A stretch of 15,731 bases of DNA from Candidatus Heimdallarchaeota archaeon (GTDB lineage: Archaea; Asgardarchaeota; Heimdallarchaeia; Heimdallarchaeales; Heimdallarchaeaceae), in assembly GCA_023135215.1 (NCBI GenBank), contig JAGLTP010000547.1:1-15731 (forward strand), written 5' to 3'. The stretch's first letter is position 1. Each line of letters opens with the position of its first letter. Position numbers and translations under genes: made by a program. Shown one piece after another: positions 14,792 through 15,731 of the stretch. The notes beneath the pieces were generated by a model that was given only the letters and a program-made list of their open reading frames with translations, was not told the DNA's origin and ran no database searches.

Positions 14792-15391
14792 ATGGATCAA
14801 AATAAAACTAAACTAGTTGAATTATTAGTTGAAAATAACATTCTCAAATTCGGGGAGTTTTCTTTAAAATCGGGAAAAAAATCATGGTTTTATATAGATT
14901 TAAGGTTAATTAGTTCATTTCCAGATACTTTTGATTATGTAATCAAATGTTACTTGCAGATTCTAGATCGTATAGAAAAAGTAGATGCTTTAGCAGGAGT
15001 AGCAGTTGCGGGAGTTCCTTTCTCTTCAGTTTTGGGATATGTTAGGAAAGTACCTTCAATTATTGTAAGACCACAACCAAAAGAACATGGCTTGAAGAAA
15101 ATAGTGGAAGGAGATATACCTAAGAACTCAGAGGTAGTTCTTGTTGATGATTTGATAACAACTGGTTCAAGTAAAATTCCTGGTATTTTAGCGTTGAAAG
15201 AACAAGGTTTCAAAATAAGGAACATGATTGTCTTAGTTGATCGAAGTCAAACGCAATTGACTGAACTAAAAGAGCTAGATGTAGAACTGCACTCGTTCAT
15301 TAAAATAGAGGAAATATTTGAAGAATGCTTACATATAGAATCAGAAAAAATAACTGAAGAGATAAAAGAACTAATCAAACAGAACCTGTAG
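14792..15391 (+). CDS. pyrE: Orotate phosphoribosyltransferase
   Basis: Joins orotate to PRPP giving OMP, the penultimate step to UMP. From ATG 14792 the protein has 199 residues. It shows the N-terminal substrate region FGEFSLKSGKKSWFYIDLR near 20-38, the catalytic flexible loop VRPQPKEHGLKK near 92-103, and the PRPP-binding motif VVLVDDLITTGSS at 115-127. It has no DNA-binding extension, unlike the phosphoribosyltransferase at 10256, so it is taken as the enzyme. It ends the plus-strand cluster and its last 17 bases overlap the end of the convergent pyrF. Confidence 0.93.
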   Translation: MDQNKTKLVELLVENNILKFGEFSLKSGKKSWFYIDLRLISSFPDTFDYVIKCYLQILDRIEKVDALAGVAVAGVPFSSVLGYVRKVPSIIVRPQPKEHGLKKIVEGDIPKNSEVVLVDDLITTGSSKIPGILALKEQGFKIRNMIVLVDRSQTQLTELKELDVELHSFIKIEEIFEECLHIESEKITEEIKELIKQNL

Positions 15392-15731
15392 ATCTACTTT
15401 CTTGTGCAGCTTTAACTTCCTTAAGTTGAGTGTTCAATTTATCTTGAAATTCCTTTGCTCTAGCCTCAGGAAAATCGGAATAAATAATCGATCTTCCTAC
15501 ATTTACTAATGTTTTTTCACCAAAGTGGTAAAGAATCTTCTTTGCGTTACCACCTTGAGCTCCAATTCCGGGAACTAAAACATATGCTTCATGTTGTAAG
15601 ATATTTCTAATTTCCGACACATCCTTTGAAACAATATTATCAGTTGCACCGATTACAACTGCATCAGATTTTGCTTCATTACAGAGTGATGCTATATGAT
15701 GGAATAAAGGTTTTTCATTATACACTGCTGT
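15375..15731 (-). CDS. pyrF: Orotidine 5'-phosphate decarboxylase, C-terminal part
   Basis: Decarboxylates OMP to UMP. The frame is open to the window edge, so only the last 118 residues are present and the catalytic Lys/Asp motif lies outside. What is visible is the phosphate-binding half of the barrel: VVIGATDN, then LVPGIGAQGG, then VNVGRSIIYS, followed by a charged helix and a non-conserved tail. The VGAT and LVPGIGAQGG wording with an extended loop resembles the longer subfamily 2 decarboxylases more than the short methanogen type; that assignment is tentative. It is convergent with pyrE, the enzyme of the preceding step, and overlaps it by 17 bases at the 3' ends. Confidence 0.88.
   Translation of the reverse strand, partial: TAVYNEKPLFHHIASLCNEAKSDAVVIGATDNIVSKDVSEIRNILQHEAYVLVPGIGAQGGNAKKILYHFGEKTLVNVGRSIIYSDFPEARAKEFQDKLNTQLKEVKAAQESRSTGSV

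Noticed and set aside
14950..15225. 91-residue minus-strand frame opposite pyrE
   Set aside because: A shadow of the conserved pyrE frame, with no family resemblance.

Overview
The window is a dense nucleotide-biosynthesis locus from an AT-rich archaeon (GC about one third by eye). The archaeal evidence is direct: two PurP-type formate-dependent ATP-grasp ligases, an aspartate transcarbamoylase catalytic/regulatory pair (PyrB-PyrI), a helix-turn-helix protein with a phosphoribosyltransferase domain, TATA-box-like promoters, and GGTG-type ribosome binding sites. I cannot name the lineage. A folate-type PurN, a fused GuaA and PurP together would suit an uncultivated group such as Asgard archaea or relatives, but that is a low-confidence guess.

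Layout. (1) 56-1445, plus strand: pyrB-pyrI, aspartate transcarbamoylase. (2) 1471-about 9994, minus strand: a tightly packed eight-gene purine operon transcribed right to left, purC/S-purQ-purL-purE-purM-purN-purF-purD, with neighbours overlapping or 1-4 bases apart. purC and purS are one reading frame. (3) About 10004-10255: a divergent control region with back-to-back TATA boxes and inverted repeats. (4) 10256-15391, plus strand: an HTH-phosphoribosyltransferase regulator candidate, a divergent purP paralogue, a 126-base gap with its own repeats, then purP, guaA and pyrE. (5) 15375-15731, minus strand: the 3' part of pyrF, running off the window and overlapping the pyrE tail.

How the genes work together. 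PurF, PurD, PurN, PurSQL, PurM, PurE and PurC carry PRPP to SAICAR. PurP formylates AICAR with formate and ATP. GuaA makes GMP from XMP. Missing here are PurB (SAICAR to AICAR), the IMP cyclohydrolase (PurO or PurH type), PurA and GuaB. PyrB/PyrI, PyrE and PyrF are the carbamoyl-aspartate, OMP and UMP steps of pyrimidine synthesis; carbamoyl-phosphate synthase, PyrC and PyrD lie elsewhere. Both PRPP-consuming entry enzymes (PurF, PyrE) sit beside a protein whose PRPP-binding loop is intact and which has an N-terminal DNA-binding motif, so a local PRPP-responsive control circuit is the most attractive hypothesis.

Most notable points: the PurC-PurS fusion; the pair of PurP paralogues with complementary motif losses; a short PurE lacking one conserved histidine and without PurK; and a Bacillus-like pur gene order in which PurH is absent and PurP is encoded across the divergent promoter. 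There is no stretch over 300 bases without a gene. I saw no RNA genes, mobile elements or CRISPR arrays.
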